A stretch of DNA of 14,631 bases from Limnohabitans sp. (GTDB lineage: Bacteria; Pseudomonadota; Gammaproteobacteria; Burkholderiales; Burkholderiaceae_C). A program made the position numbers and the translations under genes. The DNA lies in assembly GCA_021731425.1 (NCBI GenBank), contig JAKFXJ010000078.1, positions 1-14,631 on the forward strand, written 5' to 3'. Below are positions 8,009 through 14,631 of this stretch, piece by piece. Each line of letters starts with the position of its first letter. The first letter of the stretch is position 1. The notes under the pieces are model-generated. The model saw only the letters and a program-made list of their open reading frames with translations, had not been told where the DNA came from and did no database searches.

Positions 8009-8057
8009 GTCGTTTGTGAAAATTTTTGACATTCTTGACGGCTTGGACGCCTTTTTT
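7991..8057 (-). terminator. Inverted repeat ending in T6, possible glpK terminator
   Basis: A perfect 9-nt inverted repeat (AAAAAAGGC at 7991-7999, GCCTTTTTT at 8049-8057) spans 67 nt. On the minus strand the inner sequence adds CAAG/CTTG and CGT/ACG pairs, giving a long imperfect hairpin that ends in six T. It lies 47 nt after the glpK stop. The T run falls inside the spacer of the predicted rplN promoter. The long loop makes this a weak terminator candidate, and because it is symmetrical the opposite strand could form it too. Confidence 0.3.
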
Positions 8058-8103
8058 GCCCTACTGGGCGGCCAATAAACCCGCGCTGCTGTCGTAGCAG
8101 GCT

Positions 8104-9606
8104 TCAATTTGCTGCCCAAGCGCGCGAACGGCTGACCGCTTCTCGCCAACGCGCCACATGGCTTGTCCTTTGAGATTCATGCCATTGCGGCAAAAACCGC
8201 TTCTCCTCTTGCCACTGCGCAGCCAATTCCTTGGAGTCAGACCAATAGCCTGTGGCCAGCCCCGCGAGGTAAGCGGCCCCGAGCGCCGTGGTCTCAGTGA
8301 TGCGGCTGCGAACCACAGGCACGCCCAGCACATTCGCCTGGATCTGCATCAACAGGTCGTTTTTGCTCGCACCACCGTCTACGCGAAGTTCGGTCAGCGC
8401 CAAGCCACTGTCCGCACTCATGGCCCGAAAAACATCGGCCGTCTGCAGTGCAATGGCCTCCAAAGCCGCCCTGGCAATGTGCGCCCGGCCTGTTCCCCGC
8501 GTCATCCCCACCAAGGTGCCTCGGGCCTGGCCATCCCAGTCGGGTGTACCCAATCCAGCAAAGGCCGGCACCAAAAAGACGTCACCGGTGTCCTGCACGC
8601 TGGCGGCCAGGGCTTCGACCTGGGCTGCGCTGTCTATGATTTGCAAGCCATCTCGCAACCATTGCACGGTGGCACCGGCCATAAAAACCGATCCTTCCAA
8701 AGCATAAGCCATGGGCCGTTGTGCCGCACCCGGGCCTTGCCAGGCGACGGTGCTGAGCAATTGGTGGTGACTGGCCACGGGTTGATCCCCCGTGTTCATC
8801 AGCATGAAGCAGCCCGTGCCATAGGTGTTTTTGGCCATGCCAGGTGCAAAGCAAGCCTGACCGAAGAGCGCTGCTTGCTGATCACCCGCCCAGCCTGCAA
8901 TCGGCACACTGGCCCCCAGCAGGTGGGGGTCCGTCTCGGCCAGCGGGCCGCAAGAGGGCAAGATCCGGGGCAACACAGCGGCTGGAATGTTCAGCAGGGC
9001 CAGCATGTCCTCATCCCAGGCGCCGGTTTTCAGGTTGAAAAGCAGGGTACGCGAGGCGTTGCTGGGCTCTGTGGCATGCACCCGCCCGCCCGTCAGCTGC
9101 CACAACAGCCAACTGTCCACCGTGCCGAAGGCCAACTCACCCCGCTCTGCCCGTGCCCGGGCACCCGGCACATGGTCCAGCAGCCACGCCAGCTTGGTGC
9201 CCGAAAAATAAGCATCAATGACCAAGCCAGTTTTGGCGGCGATCTCAGGGGCGTGACCTGCCGCGCGCAAGTCTGCGCAAAGCCCAGCGGTGCGCCGGTC
9301 TTGCCAGACGATGGCTGGGGCCACCGGCTCGCCCGTTCGGCGATCCCACAGCACCGTGGTTTCCCGCTGGTTGGTGATGCCAATGGCCCGCACCTGTCGG
9401 GCTGTGATGCCCGCCTGCCCCAACGCCTGGCGCAGGACGGCCAACTGGGTGGTCCAGATTTCGGTGGCGTCATGTTCCACCCAACCCGGGCGTGGGAAAT
9501 GCTGGGTAAATTCACGTTGTGCCATGGCCACGACCTGGCCGGCACGGTCAAACACCACCGCCCGTGAGCTGGTGGTGCCTTGGTCAATCGAAAGGATGTA
9601 GTCCAT
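8104..9606 (-). CDS. glpK: Glycerol kinase
   Basis: GlpK phosphorylates glycerol to sn-glycerol 3-phosphate with ATP in the cytosol, trapping it for catabolism or lipid synthesis. The 500-residue product is a complete FGGY-family kinase. It has [14 protein letters not shown] (7-20) in the phosphate-binding loop and glycerol-contact residues R81, E82, W101, Y133 and D242, by alignment with E. coli. It also has [13 protein letters not shown] (238-250) and the C-domain block [20 protein letters not shown] (408-427). The fructose-1,6-bisphosphate loop GGKGGTR of the E. coli enzyme is absent (region 221-237), so that control is unlikely. A longer frame to 9711 lacks homology; ATG 9604-9606 gives [10 protein letters not shown]. 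No glpF, glpD or glpR is nearby. It is divergent from proC. Confidence 0.96.
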   Translation of the reverse strand: MDYILSIDQGTTSSRAVVFDRAGQVVAMAQREFTQHFPRPGWVEHDATEIWTTQLAVLRQALGQAGITARQVRAIGITNQRETTVLWDRRTGEPVAPAIVWQDRRTAGLCADLRAAGHAPEIAAKTGLVIDAYFSGTKLAWLLDHVPGARARAERGELAFGTVDSWLLWQLTGGRVHATEPSNASRTLLFNLKTGAWDEDMLALLNIPAAVLPRILPSCGPLAETDPHLLGASVPIAGWAGDQQAALFGQACFAPGMAKNTYGTGCFMLMNTGDQPVASHHQLLSTVAWQGPGAAQRPMAYALEGSVFMAGATVQWLRDGLQIIDSAAQVEALAASVQDTGDVFLVPAFAGLGTPDWDGQARGTLVGMTRGTGRAHIARAALEAIALQTADVFRAMSADSGLALTELRVDGGASKNDLLMQIQANVLGVPVVRSRITETTALGAAYLAGLATGYWSDSKELAAQWQEEKRFLPQWHESQRTSHVARWREAVSRSRAWAAN

Positions 9607-9695
9607 CCGCACAAGATTAGCGCAAAGCAGCCCGCACAAACAGCGACAATTCCCCGATTGACCTTTTAACAAAGACACCTGCGAGACTGGGCACC

Positions 9696-10520
9696 ATGAC
9701 GACTTTTGCACACCACATGGCCTTCATTGGCGGCGGCAACATGGCCAGCGCCATCATTGGCGGCTTGATTCGCCAAGGCATGCGGCCCGATCAATTCACC
9801 GTGGTCGAACCCTTTGCCGAGACCGCTGCCAAGCTCTTGAACGACTTCGGCATCACCGCCTTACCCGCAGCAGGCCCAGCACTGGCCCAGGCAGACCTGG
9901 TGGTCTGGGCGGTCAAGCCGCAAATTTTCAGCGAAGCCGCTGCCCCGGTCATGCCCCACACCCGCGCCGCCTTGCACCTGTCCGTGGCGGCAGGCATCCG
10001 CACCGACAGCATTGGCCGCTGGGTTGGCAGCGACCGGGTGGTGAGATGCATGCCCAACACACCGGCGCTGGTGGGCCAAGGCATCACTGGCTTGTTTGCC
10101 TGCCCATCGGTCACGGCTGTGGACAAAGCGCTTATGGAGCAAGTCATTGGTACCACCGGGCAATTCATCTGGGTGCACAAGGAGTCTCAGCTGGACGCCG
10201 TGACCGCCTTGTCAGGCTCCGGTCCGGCCTATGTGTTTTATTTCCTAGAAGCCATGACCGAAGCCGGTGTGGGCATGGGCCTAAGCGCAGAGCAGGCCTA
10301 TCAACTGGCCATGGCCACGTTTTCGGGCGCCTCTTCGCTGGCTGCGGCCTCCACCGAATCGCCTGAGGTGCTGCGCCAGCGCGTCACGTCCAAAGGCGGC
10401 ACGACCTATGCGGCGCTGACTGCCATGGAAGCCGCCGGTATCAAGCCCGCTTTTGTCAAAGCCATGCAAGCGGCTGAGCAACGCGCCCGCGAGTTGGGCG
10501 ATGAGTTTGGCAAGGCCTGA
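9696..10520 (+). CDS. proC: Pyrroline-5-carboxylate reductase
   Basis: ProC reduces 1-pyrroline-5-carboxylate to L-proline with NAD(P)H, the last step of proline synthesis. The 274-residue product has the Rossmann start [17 protein letters not shown] (8-24) and VVWAVKPQ (69-76). The catalytic-domain blocks are [11 protein letters not shown] (119-129), [20 protein letters not shown] (172-191) and the signature VTSKGGTT (230-237). The ATG at 9696 is used although its ribosome binding site is weak. An internal ATG at 9717 would remove seven residues and has no better site. The 89-nt gap to divergent glpK must hold promoters for both; I see no convincing one. It converges on ubiA with a 41-nt gap. 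Confidence 0.95.
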   Translation: MTTFAHHMAFIGGGNMASAIIGGLIRQGMRPDQFTVVEPFAETAAKLLNDFGITALPAAGPALAQADLVVWAVKPQIFSEAAAPVMPHTRAALHLSVAAGIRTDSIGRWVGSDRVVRCMPNTPALVGQGITGLFACPSVTAVDKALMEQVIGTTGQFIWVHKESQLDAVTALSGSGPAYVFYFLEAMTEAGVGMGLSAEQAYQLAMATFSGASSLAAASTESPEVLRQRVTSKGGTTYAALTAMEAAGIKPAFVKAMQAAEQRARELGDEFGKA

Positions 10521-10561
10521 ACGCGGGCCCGCCGCAGGCTGGTGTTCTGGTTTTCTGATCT

Positions 10562-11413
10562 TCAGGTGTAAGACAAGACCAAGCCCACAAACACGCTCAA
10601 ACCCACCCAGTGGTTCAGCCTGAAGGCCTTGAAGCAGCCCTCGCGGCTGCGGTCTTTGATCAACCACAGGTGCCAAAGTGCCTGTAGGGCCGCCCCCGCC
10701 AGACCCAGCCACAGCCAAGCACCGCGCTCGGGGGCGTTCAAGAGCATCGCCCAGATCGTCAAAAAGGCCGCATAAAACCCCGTGATGGCAGTCACATCCC
10801 ATCGCCCCAGGGTGATGGCCGAGGTTTTCATGCCGATCTTCAGATCGTCATCGCGGTCCACCATGGCGTATTCGGTGTCATAGGCCAGCACCCAGAACAA
10901 ATTGCCCAAGAGCAAGCCCCAAGCCAGTGGTGGCACTTCGCTTTGAACCGCTGCAAAAGCCATCGGAATCCCAAAACTGAAGGCCACCCCCAACACCGCC
11001 TGCGGCATGGCCACCCAACGCTTGGCATAGGGATAAACCAAAGTGACGGCCAAAGCTGCAAATGACCAAGCCACCGTCACACGGTTGGTGCTGAGCACCA
11101 GCATAAAAGCCAACAAGGCCAATACCCCGCCCAAACCCAGCGCCTCTTTGACGCCCAAACGCCCGCTGGTCACCGGTCGCTGCGCCGTGCGTTTGACATG
11201 CTTGTCAAATTCGCGGTCAGCCACATCGTTGATGCAACAACCCGCACTGCGCATCAGGATGGTGCCCAAAGTGAACACCGCCACCAAATGCCAACCCGGG
11301 AAGCCGCCAGCGGCCACCCACAAAGCCGACAAGGTAGGCCACAACAACAACAACCAGCCGGCAGGTCGGTTCCAGCGAATCAGGTCGAGGTAAAGCTTGA
11401 GTCGGTCAGTCAT
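10562..11413 (-). CDS. ubiA: 4-hydroxybenzoate polyprenyltransferase
   Basis: UbiA joins a polyprenyl diphosphate to 4-hydroxybenzoate in the inner membrane, the first membrane step of ubiquinone synthesis. The 283-residue protein is almost wholly hydrophobic, with eight or nine likely helices. It has both aspartate motifs that bind Mg-diphosphate: NDVADREFD (62-70) and [12 protein letters not shown] (179-190). The start [20 protein letters not shown] (7-26) and the RPVTSGRL segment (79-86) are typical of UbiA rather than heme O or menaquinone synthases. The ATG at 11411-11413 has no clear ribosome binding site. A GATAAT box lies 10-15 nt before it. The gene runs alone, convergent with proC. 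Confidence 0.95.
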   Translation of the reverse strand: MTDRLKLYLDLIRWNRPAGWLLLLWPTLSALWVAAGGFPGWHLVAVFTLGTILMRSAGCCINDVADREFDKHVKRTAQRPVTSGRLGVKEALGLGGVLALLAFMLVLSTNRVTVAWSFAALAVTLVYPYAKRWVAMPQAVLGVAFSFGIPMAFAAVQSEVPPLAWGLLLGNLFWVLAYDTEYAMVDRDDDLKIGMKTSAITLGRWDVTAITGFYAAFLTIWAMLLNAPERGAWLWLGLAGAALQALWHLWLIKDRSREGCFKAFRLNHWVGLSVFVGLVLSYT

Positions 11414-11496
11414 CCGCGAATTATCCGCCCCCTAGCCTGAGTGGCGGCGCCTGCGGGCTCGGCCATCAACCCGGCCGCAAAAGCCATCACCCGAAC

Positions 11497-11694
11497 TCAG
11501 AAACGGTAACCCAAACCGACCGCATACAACATGGAGTAAACCTTCAATCGACCGATGCTGCTGCCTGCCGCATAAACATCGCTGCGGATGTAGGCCTTCT
11601 TCACAACCAGATTGATGGACCAATTTCGGTCCAGCCGCATATCAAGTCTTACCCCGCAAGATAACGCCACAACAATGTATTCCTTGTCATACAT
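11497..11694 (-). pseudogene. C-terminal remnant of an OmpW-family outer membrane protein
   Basis: This 65-codon frame looks like the last third of an OmpW-type eight-stranded barrel protein. DRNWSINLVVKKAYIRSDVY (23-42) and the end LKVYSMLYAVGLGYRF resemble the final strands of the family, which usually read NWSLNLDVKK...KVDPWLxGxGxGYRF and end in phenylalanine. OmpW proteins are about 200 residues with a signal peptide; here the first two thirds are missing. The frame is closed by a TAA at 11701-11703, two codons before the first ATG, and no ribosome binding site is seen. The KVDPW motif reads KVYSM. The remnant abuts the 3' end of the OmpA-like gene, as if a deletion had joined them. A small expressed peptide is possible but unlikely. 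Confidence 0.6.
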
Positions 11695-11716
11695 GCATTT
11701 TTAACATCCACAGACT

Positions 11717-12667
11717 TCATCGACGTTGCCCGGTGACCTCCGTCACCACCCTGCGGTTCGCTTGATTGCACACGATGGCCGCATTCGTTGTTTGGCGGGC
11801 GCAGCGGGTCACGACCAATTGTCGAGCGCCTCGACCTTCGGAAGTCATCGGGGCAGAAATTTGACCACTTGTTTGGAGATATTGACGGACCGTATTGGCC
11901 CTGTTGACCGACAAACGCTCATTGAATTCAGGTGAGCCCAATGGGTCCGCATGACCGATCACATGAATCCTGTCGATGCGCACATAGTCTTTGCGTATGC
12001 GTGCCGTCAGCATGTCCAATGACTCACGCCCCGAGGCTGTCAAACCATTCAAATCCGATCGACCGAACGCGAACAAAGCGTCACTCGACAAAATGAATTG
12101 CTCGGGCTGTGCCACAGGTGCGGCAGCCGCCACACAATTTTGGGCCTGCGCCACCCTCGAAATGGTGTGAATTTGGAGTCGAGTGGCACCCAACTCTTGC
12201 TGCGCTTGAGCGGCCGACACAGGTTTCATGACCGGCCGACCGGAGGATTCCACAACGGTCAGGTACTGAGTTTGGGCGGCTGGCAATGCCAAGGCTGTGA
12301 CGGTGTCAAAGCTGTCCCGAGCATTTTGGCCCACTCGAAATTGTCGTGCGCCAATTTCGAATTGACCGGGCGGCAAGCAAAGTTGGCTGTAGCCTCCAGG
12401 GACCAAGGATGTGTGGTACTGCCCTTGAATGAACACCCCCGTCGCACCGGGCAATTGTTGGGTATTGGTTGTGCGATACACCACAATGCGGCTTTGACTC
12501 GGCCCGATGTTCGAGAGCGGTTCAAAAACACCACCCAGAACATCAATCCTTGCGTTGACACCCGCTTGGTTGGTCGCCACGTTGGTTTGTGCCTGTGTCA
12601 CAGAACCAACCCCCAAGGCGGCCAGCAAGGCGATGAACAGGGATGAATACAGCTTTATTTTTGGCAT
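11717..12667 (-). CDS. Secreted OmpA-family peptidoglycan-associated protein
   Basis: This is an envelope protein that should anchor to peptidoglycan. The 316-residue product begins with a Sec signal peptide (MPKIKLYSSLFIALLAALGV, probable cut after A26 in TQA-QT). The C-terminal OmpA domain (about 190-312) has FAFGRSDLNGL, then HVIGHADPLGSPEFNERLSV with D241 and R256 at the diaminopimelate-binding positions, and the end NRRVVTEV. C289 and C300 match the disulfide of OmpA's C-domain. Residues 28-178 are not an OmpA barrel. They read as a beta-rich domain with RIVVYR, LPGATGVFIQG and GGYSQLCLPPGQFEIGAR, which I cannot name with confidence. The ATG at 12665-12667 is chosen for the signal peptide; a longer frame from 12790 is not credible. 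No lipobox is present. Confidence 0.85.
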   Translation of the reverse strand: MPKIKLYSSLFIALLAALGVGSVTQAQTNVATNQAGVNARIDVLGGVFEPLSNIGPSQSRIVVYRTTNTQQLPGATGVFIQGQYHTSLVPGGYSQLCLPPGQFEIGARQFRVGQNARDSFDTVTALALPAAQTQYLTVVESSGRPVMKPVSAAQAQQELGATRLQIHTISRVAQAQNCVAAAAPVAQPEQFILSSDALFAFGRSDLNGLTASGRESLDMLTARIRKDYVRIDRIHVIGHADPLGSPEFNERLSVNRANTVRQYLQTSGQISAPMTSEGRGARQLVVTRCARQTTNAAIVCNQANRRVVTEVTGQRR

Positions 12668-13137
12668 GGTGCTCAGCACGTCGGCTTGAAGTTGTCGTAA
12701 AAAGATGGTCACTGGATGGCCTATCTGCACCCCAGTGAAGGCCCATGAGACCCTCTTGGTTGACCGATCATAGGAACATCCACAAGGCAAGTAAATTGGC
12801 CAATTGGAGTACTATGGTGTTTGTATTGTATTGAATTGCAAATATCGTATTTAATAAAATTTCTGAAACCGTTCGCACAATGAAAGGCCGCGAAGGCCTT
12901 CACTCACCAGTCTCTGCGCATGTCGGCAGGTCAGCCTAAGGGGCCTTTGCGTCAAGAGGGTTTGCCCCGACTTTGAAGCTTGGGTCCTTTTGTTTTGAGA
13001 AAGCCCTCCTTCACAAAACACGGATTGCCCTCTTCGCACAAGGTCTCAAAATTCACAATTGGATTGCTACGTGCGCATCGACAGGCGGACGTATGGCTCA
13101 CAGTCATCAGTGAATGCTTTATTCAAAAGGAGACCCC
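12668..13137. other. Divergent intergenic region, AT-rich, no gene recognised
   Basis: This 470-nt stretch lies between the OmpA-like gene and the Bug gene, which point away from each other. The part from about 12780 to 12870 is clearly AT-rich against its surroundings and should hold promoters. One weak plus-strand option is TTGTAT (12826-12831), an 18-nt spacer and TTTAAT (12850-12855). It also holds a perfect 12-nt palindrome AATTGGCCAATT (12794-12805) and a hairpin AAGGCC/GGCCTT with a GCGAA loop (12884-12900). A 7-nt inverted pair AAGAGGG/CCCTCTT lies at 12954-12960 and 13028-13034. No open frame here has recognisable protein character. Confidence 0.5.
12821..12840. repeat. Four tandem TTGNA pentamers
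   Basis: The 20 nt read as TTGTA, TTGTA, TTGAA, TTGCA in direct succession, within the AT-rich part of the divergent intergenic region. The 5-nt period is half a helical turn. It may be a chance run or a small protein-binding array; it overlaps the weak plus-strand -35 candidate. Confidence 0.4.
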
Positions 13138-14109
13138 ATGAAAATCACCCTTCGTTTGGCTCTGAGTGCTTTGGCATTGGCCTGCACTGCGGCACACGCC
13201 CAGAACTTTCCCACCAGGCCCATCACGCTGGTGGTTCCCTTTGCCGCTGGCGGCCCCACCGATGTGGTGGCCCGGATGATGGCCATTCCGATGGGCAAGT
13301 CACTGGGCCAGTCGGTCGTGGTTGAAAACGTCAACGGGGCAGGTGGCACTGTGGGGGCCACCAAGGTCGCGCGTTCGGCACCGAACGGGTACACCATCTT
13401 CCTGCACCACATGGGCATGGCCACATCACCCGCTCTTTACAAAAAGCTCAGCTTCGATCCACTTGCCGATTTTGAATACATCGGTCAGGTGCTGGATGTG
13501 CCGATGACACTGATCGCCCGCAAAGACATTCCTGCCAACAACCTGCAAGAGTTGATCGCCTACATCAAGGCCAACGAGAAAAAAGTGTCGCTTGCCGACG
13601 CTGGACTGGGCGCAGTGTCTAACCTGTGCGGCCTGATGTTCAAGAGCGCCATCGGCGTCAACATCAACACCATCCCCTACAAAGGTACCGGCCCCGCCAT
13701 GAACGACCTGCTGGGTGGCCAAGTGGATGTCTTGTGCGACCAAACCACACAAACTGTGCCCATGATCAAAGACGGCCGGGTCAAGGTCTTCGGGGTGACC
13801 ACGCTCAAACGACTGGCCGCATTGCCCAATGTGCCCACACTCGACGAGCAAGGACTCAAAGGCTTCGAAGTGAAAGTCTGGCACGGCATGTACGCCCCCA
13901 AGGGCACGCCAGCCCCCGTGCTGACACAAATCAACACCGCCATGCGCGCCGCCATGGCCGAGCCTTCGATCGTGCAACGCCTGGGCGAACTCAGCTCAGA
14001 AATCCCAACCGCGGACAAGATGACCCCCAAAGGCTTGGAAGACCACCTTAAGGCCGAGATCAACAAATGGGGGCCTGTGATCCGCAAAGCCGGTGTCTCG
14101 GCGGACTGA
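13138..14109 (+). CDS. Bug/TctC-family periplasmic solute-binding protein
   Basis: Bug proteins are periplasmic binding proteins, very numerous in Burkholderiales, that capture small carboxylates and related compounds for tripartite tricarboxylate transporters or for sensing. The 323-residue product has a signal peptide (MKITLRLALSALALACTAAH, cut after A21). It continues FPTRPITLVVPFAAGGPTDV (24-43), where the first ligand loop lies, and IPYKGTGPAMNDLLGGQVDV (179-198), the second family hallmark. The C-terminus WGPVIRKAGV is standard. The ATG at 13138-13140 follows AAAAGGAG with 5-nt spacing; an earlier ATG at 13114 has no site. No tctA or tctB gene lies in the window, so the protein appears to be an orphan and its ligand cannot be told. 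An intrinsic terminator follows. Confidence 0.95.
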   Translation: MKITLRLALSALALACTAAHAQNFPTRPITLVVPFAAGGPTDVVARMMAIPMGKSLGQSVVVENVNGAGGTVGATKVARSAPNGYTIFLHHMGMATSPALYKKLSFDPLADFEYIGQVLDVPMTLIARKDIPANNLQELIAYIKANEKKVSLADAGLGAVSNLCGLMFKSAIGVNINTIPYKGTGPAMNDLLGGQVDVLCDQTTQTVPMIKDGRVKVFGVTTLKRLAALPNVPTLDEQGLKGFEVKVWHGMYAPKGTPAPVLTQINTAMRAAMAEPSIVQRLGELSSEIPTADKMTPKGLEDHLKAEINKWGPVIRKAGVSAD

Positions 14110-14137
14110 TTCTCCAAAGTCTTTTAAAACCTGCGCT

Positions 14138-14182
14138 CCCATCAGAACATGCATCCCTTGATGCGTGTTCTGCGTGGGTTTT
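14138..14182 (+). terminator. Intrinsic terminator after the Bug gene
   Basis: AGAACATGCATC pairs with GATGCGTGTTCT around a CCTT loop: a 12-bp stem with one U-G wobble. An outer CCCA/TGGG stem encloses it and four T follow at once (14179-14182). It lies 29 nt after the Bug stop codon. The stem is long enough to act on minus-strand transcripts from the facing dehydrogenase gene too, though the T run on that side is 11 nt away. Confidence 0.7.
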
Positions 14183-14274
14183 CTGCCTCATCAAAGACTG
14201 TCGACATCAGGCTTCTTGAGCTGCGTTTTTTTACGCTGGGCGAAAATCGATCGGCTTGCAGGCGGCTGCTTTTT

Positions 14275-14631
14275 TCAAACAATGTGCAGCCCGCCGTCCA
14301 CCACCAAGGTGGTGCCTGTGATGAACGACGCTTCTGCCGAGGCCAACCACAAAATTGGCCAGGCGATTTCTTCGGGCGCCGCCCATCGCCCCAGCAAAGA
14401 GCTATCTTTGCGCTCCGTCTTGAGCTGCTCAATGCTTTTACCGGCTTGTTGTGCACGGTCCACATGAAAGTCGGTCAAGGTCGAGCCTGGGCAAACCGCA
14501 TTGACGCGCACACCGTGCACCGCCTCTTCGCAGGCCAGTGACCGGGTCAGGGCCAGTTGCGCGGCTTTGGTGGCATCGTACAGGGCCATGCCTTTGCGCC
14601 CTTTGACGGCATAACAAGACGACACGTTCAC
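14275..14631 (-). CDS. Short-chain dehydrogenase/reductase, C-terminal part (cut by window edge)
   Basis: This is the C-terminal 118 residues of a classical SDR, an NAD(P)(H)-dependent oxidoreductase of the cytosol. The frame runs off the right edge; the GTG at the edge is an internal valine, not a start. Visible are the active-site serine in NVSS (fragment residue 5), YDATK with Y18 and K22 exactly 13 and 17 residues on, and VRVNAVCPGSTLTDF. The end reads ITGTTLVVDGGLHIV, the standard SDR C-terminus. The Rossmann glycine motif lies outside. The substrate cannot be inferred. It converges on the Bug gene, with 165 nt between the two stops. Confidence 0.92.
   Translation of the reverse strand: MNVSSCYAVKGRKGMALYDATKAAQLALTRSLACEEAVHGVRVNAVCPGSTLTDFHVDRAQQAGKSIEQLKTERKDSSLLGRWAAPEEIAWPILWLASAEASFITGTTLVVDGGLHIV

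Noticed and set aside
7983..8078. Small plus-strand frame of 31 codons (MPVKKAVRKSFVKIF...), or 60 codons from 7896, in the rplN-glpK gap
   Set aside because: It has no ribosome binding site, overlaps the promoter and inverted repeat on the other strand, and matches no family I know.
8058..8100. Two short hairpins just after glpK (GCCC/GGGC at 8058-8069 and CTGCT/AGCAG at 8086-8100)
   Set aside because: On the glpK strand neither is followed by T residues (the first is followed by A6), so they do not fit an intrinsic terminator.
8158..9567. 469-codon open frame on the plus strand opposite glpK
   Set aside because: The minus strand codes for an intact glycerol kinase with all active-site motifs. 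The opposite frame has no family character and arises from the GC-rich codon bias of glpK.
9607..9695. TTGACC and TTGTCG as -35 boxes for the divergent proC and glpK promoters
   Set aside because: No acceptable -10 box lies at 16-18 nt from either, so no promoter is called.
10521..10561. Possible terminator between convergent proC and ubiA
   Set aside because: The gap is GC-rich with TTTT further on, but I could not form a stem longer than about 3-4 bp next to a T run.
12851..13039. 62-codon minus-strand frame in the divergent intergenic region
   Set aside because: It has no ribosome binding site and no recognisable protein character, and it ends inside the AT-rich control region. Probably chance.

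Overview
This window comes from a betaproteobacterium, most likely order Burkholderiales and probably family Comamonadaceae. The grounds are the gene order and residue-level character of the ribosomal proteins, a UbiA-type ubiquinone pathway enzyme, a Bug-family (TctC-like) periplasmic binding protein and an OmpW-type porin remnant. The assignment rests on family resemblance read by eye, not on a database search.

Positions 1-7832 are one long run of minus-strand genes for translation and secretion, the spc and alpha ribosomal protein clusters. In transcription order they are rplN, rplX, rplE, rpsN, rpsH, rplF, rplR, rpsE, rpmD, rplO, secY, rpmJ, rpsM, rpsK, rpsD and rpoA (cut by the left edge). 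Most gaps are 2-24 nt. The three longer gaps are secY-rpmJ (104 nt), rpsK-rpsD (86 nt) and rpsD-rpoA (100 nt). The last two each hold a pair of hairpins. rpsD, secY and rpsN start with GTG.

Positions 7833-8103 separate rplN from glpK, which lies on the same strand. This gap holds the best promoter candidate in the window (about 7980-8008, reading into rplN), a leader hairpin, and an inverted repeat that may end glpK transcription. rpsQ and rpmC, which usually sit just upstream of rplN, are not there.

Positions 8104-11413 carry metabolic genes: glycerol kinase glpK (minus), divergent proC (plus, last step of proline synthesis) and convergent ubiA (minus, ubiquinone synthesis). Positions 11497-12667 hold a short OmpW C-terminal remnant and, next to it, an OmpA-family protein with an unusual N-terminal half. 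A 470-nt AT-rich divergent intergenic region follows. Then come a secreted Bug-family solute-binding protein (plus), a good intrinsic terminator and the 3' part of a short-chain dehydrogenase/reductase (minus, cut by the right edge).

I see no CRISPR array, insertion sequence, tRNA, rRNA or phage gene, and nothing that amounts to a new defence or mobile system. The window is mainly a housekeeping region. The points worth a second look are the broken S10-spc synteny, the paired hairpins on both sides of rpsD, the OmpW remnant and the OmpA-like protein.
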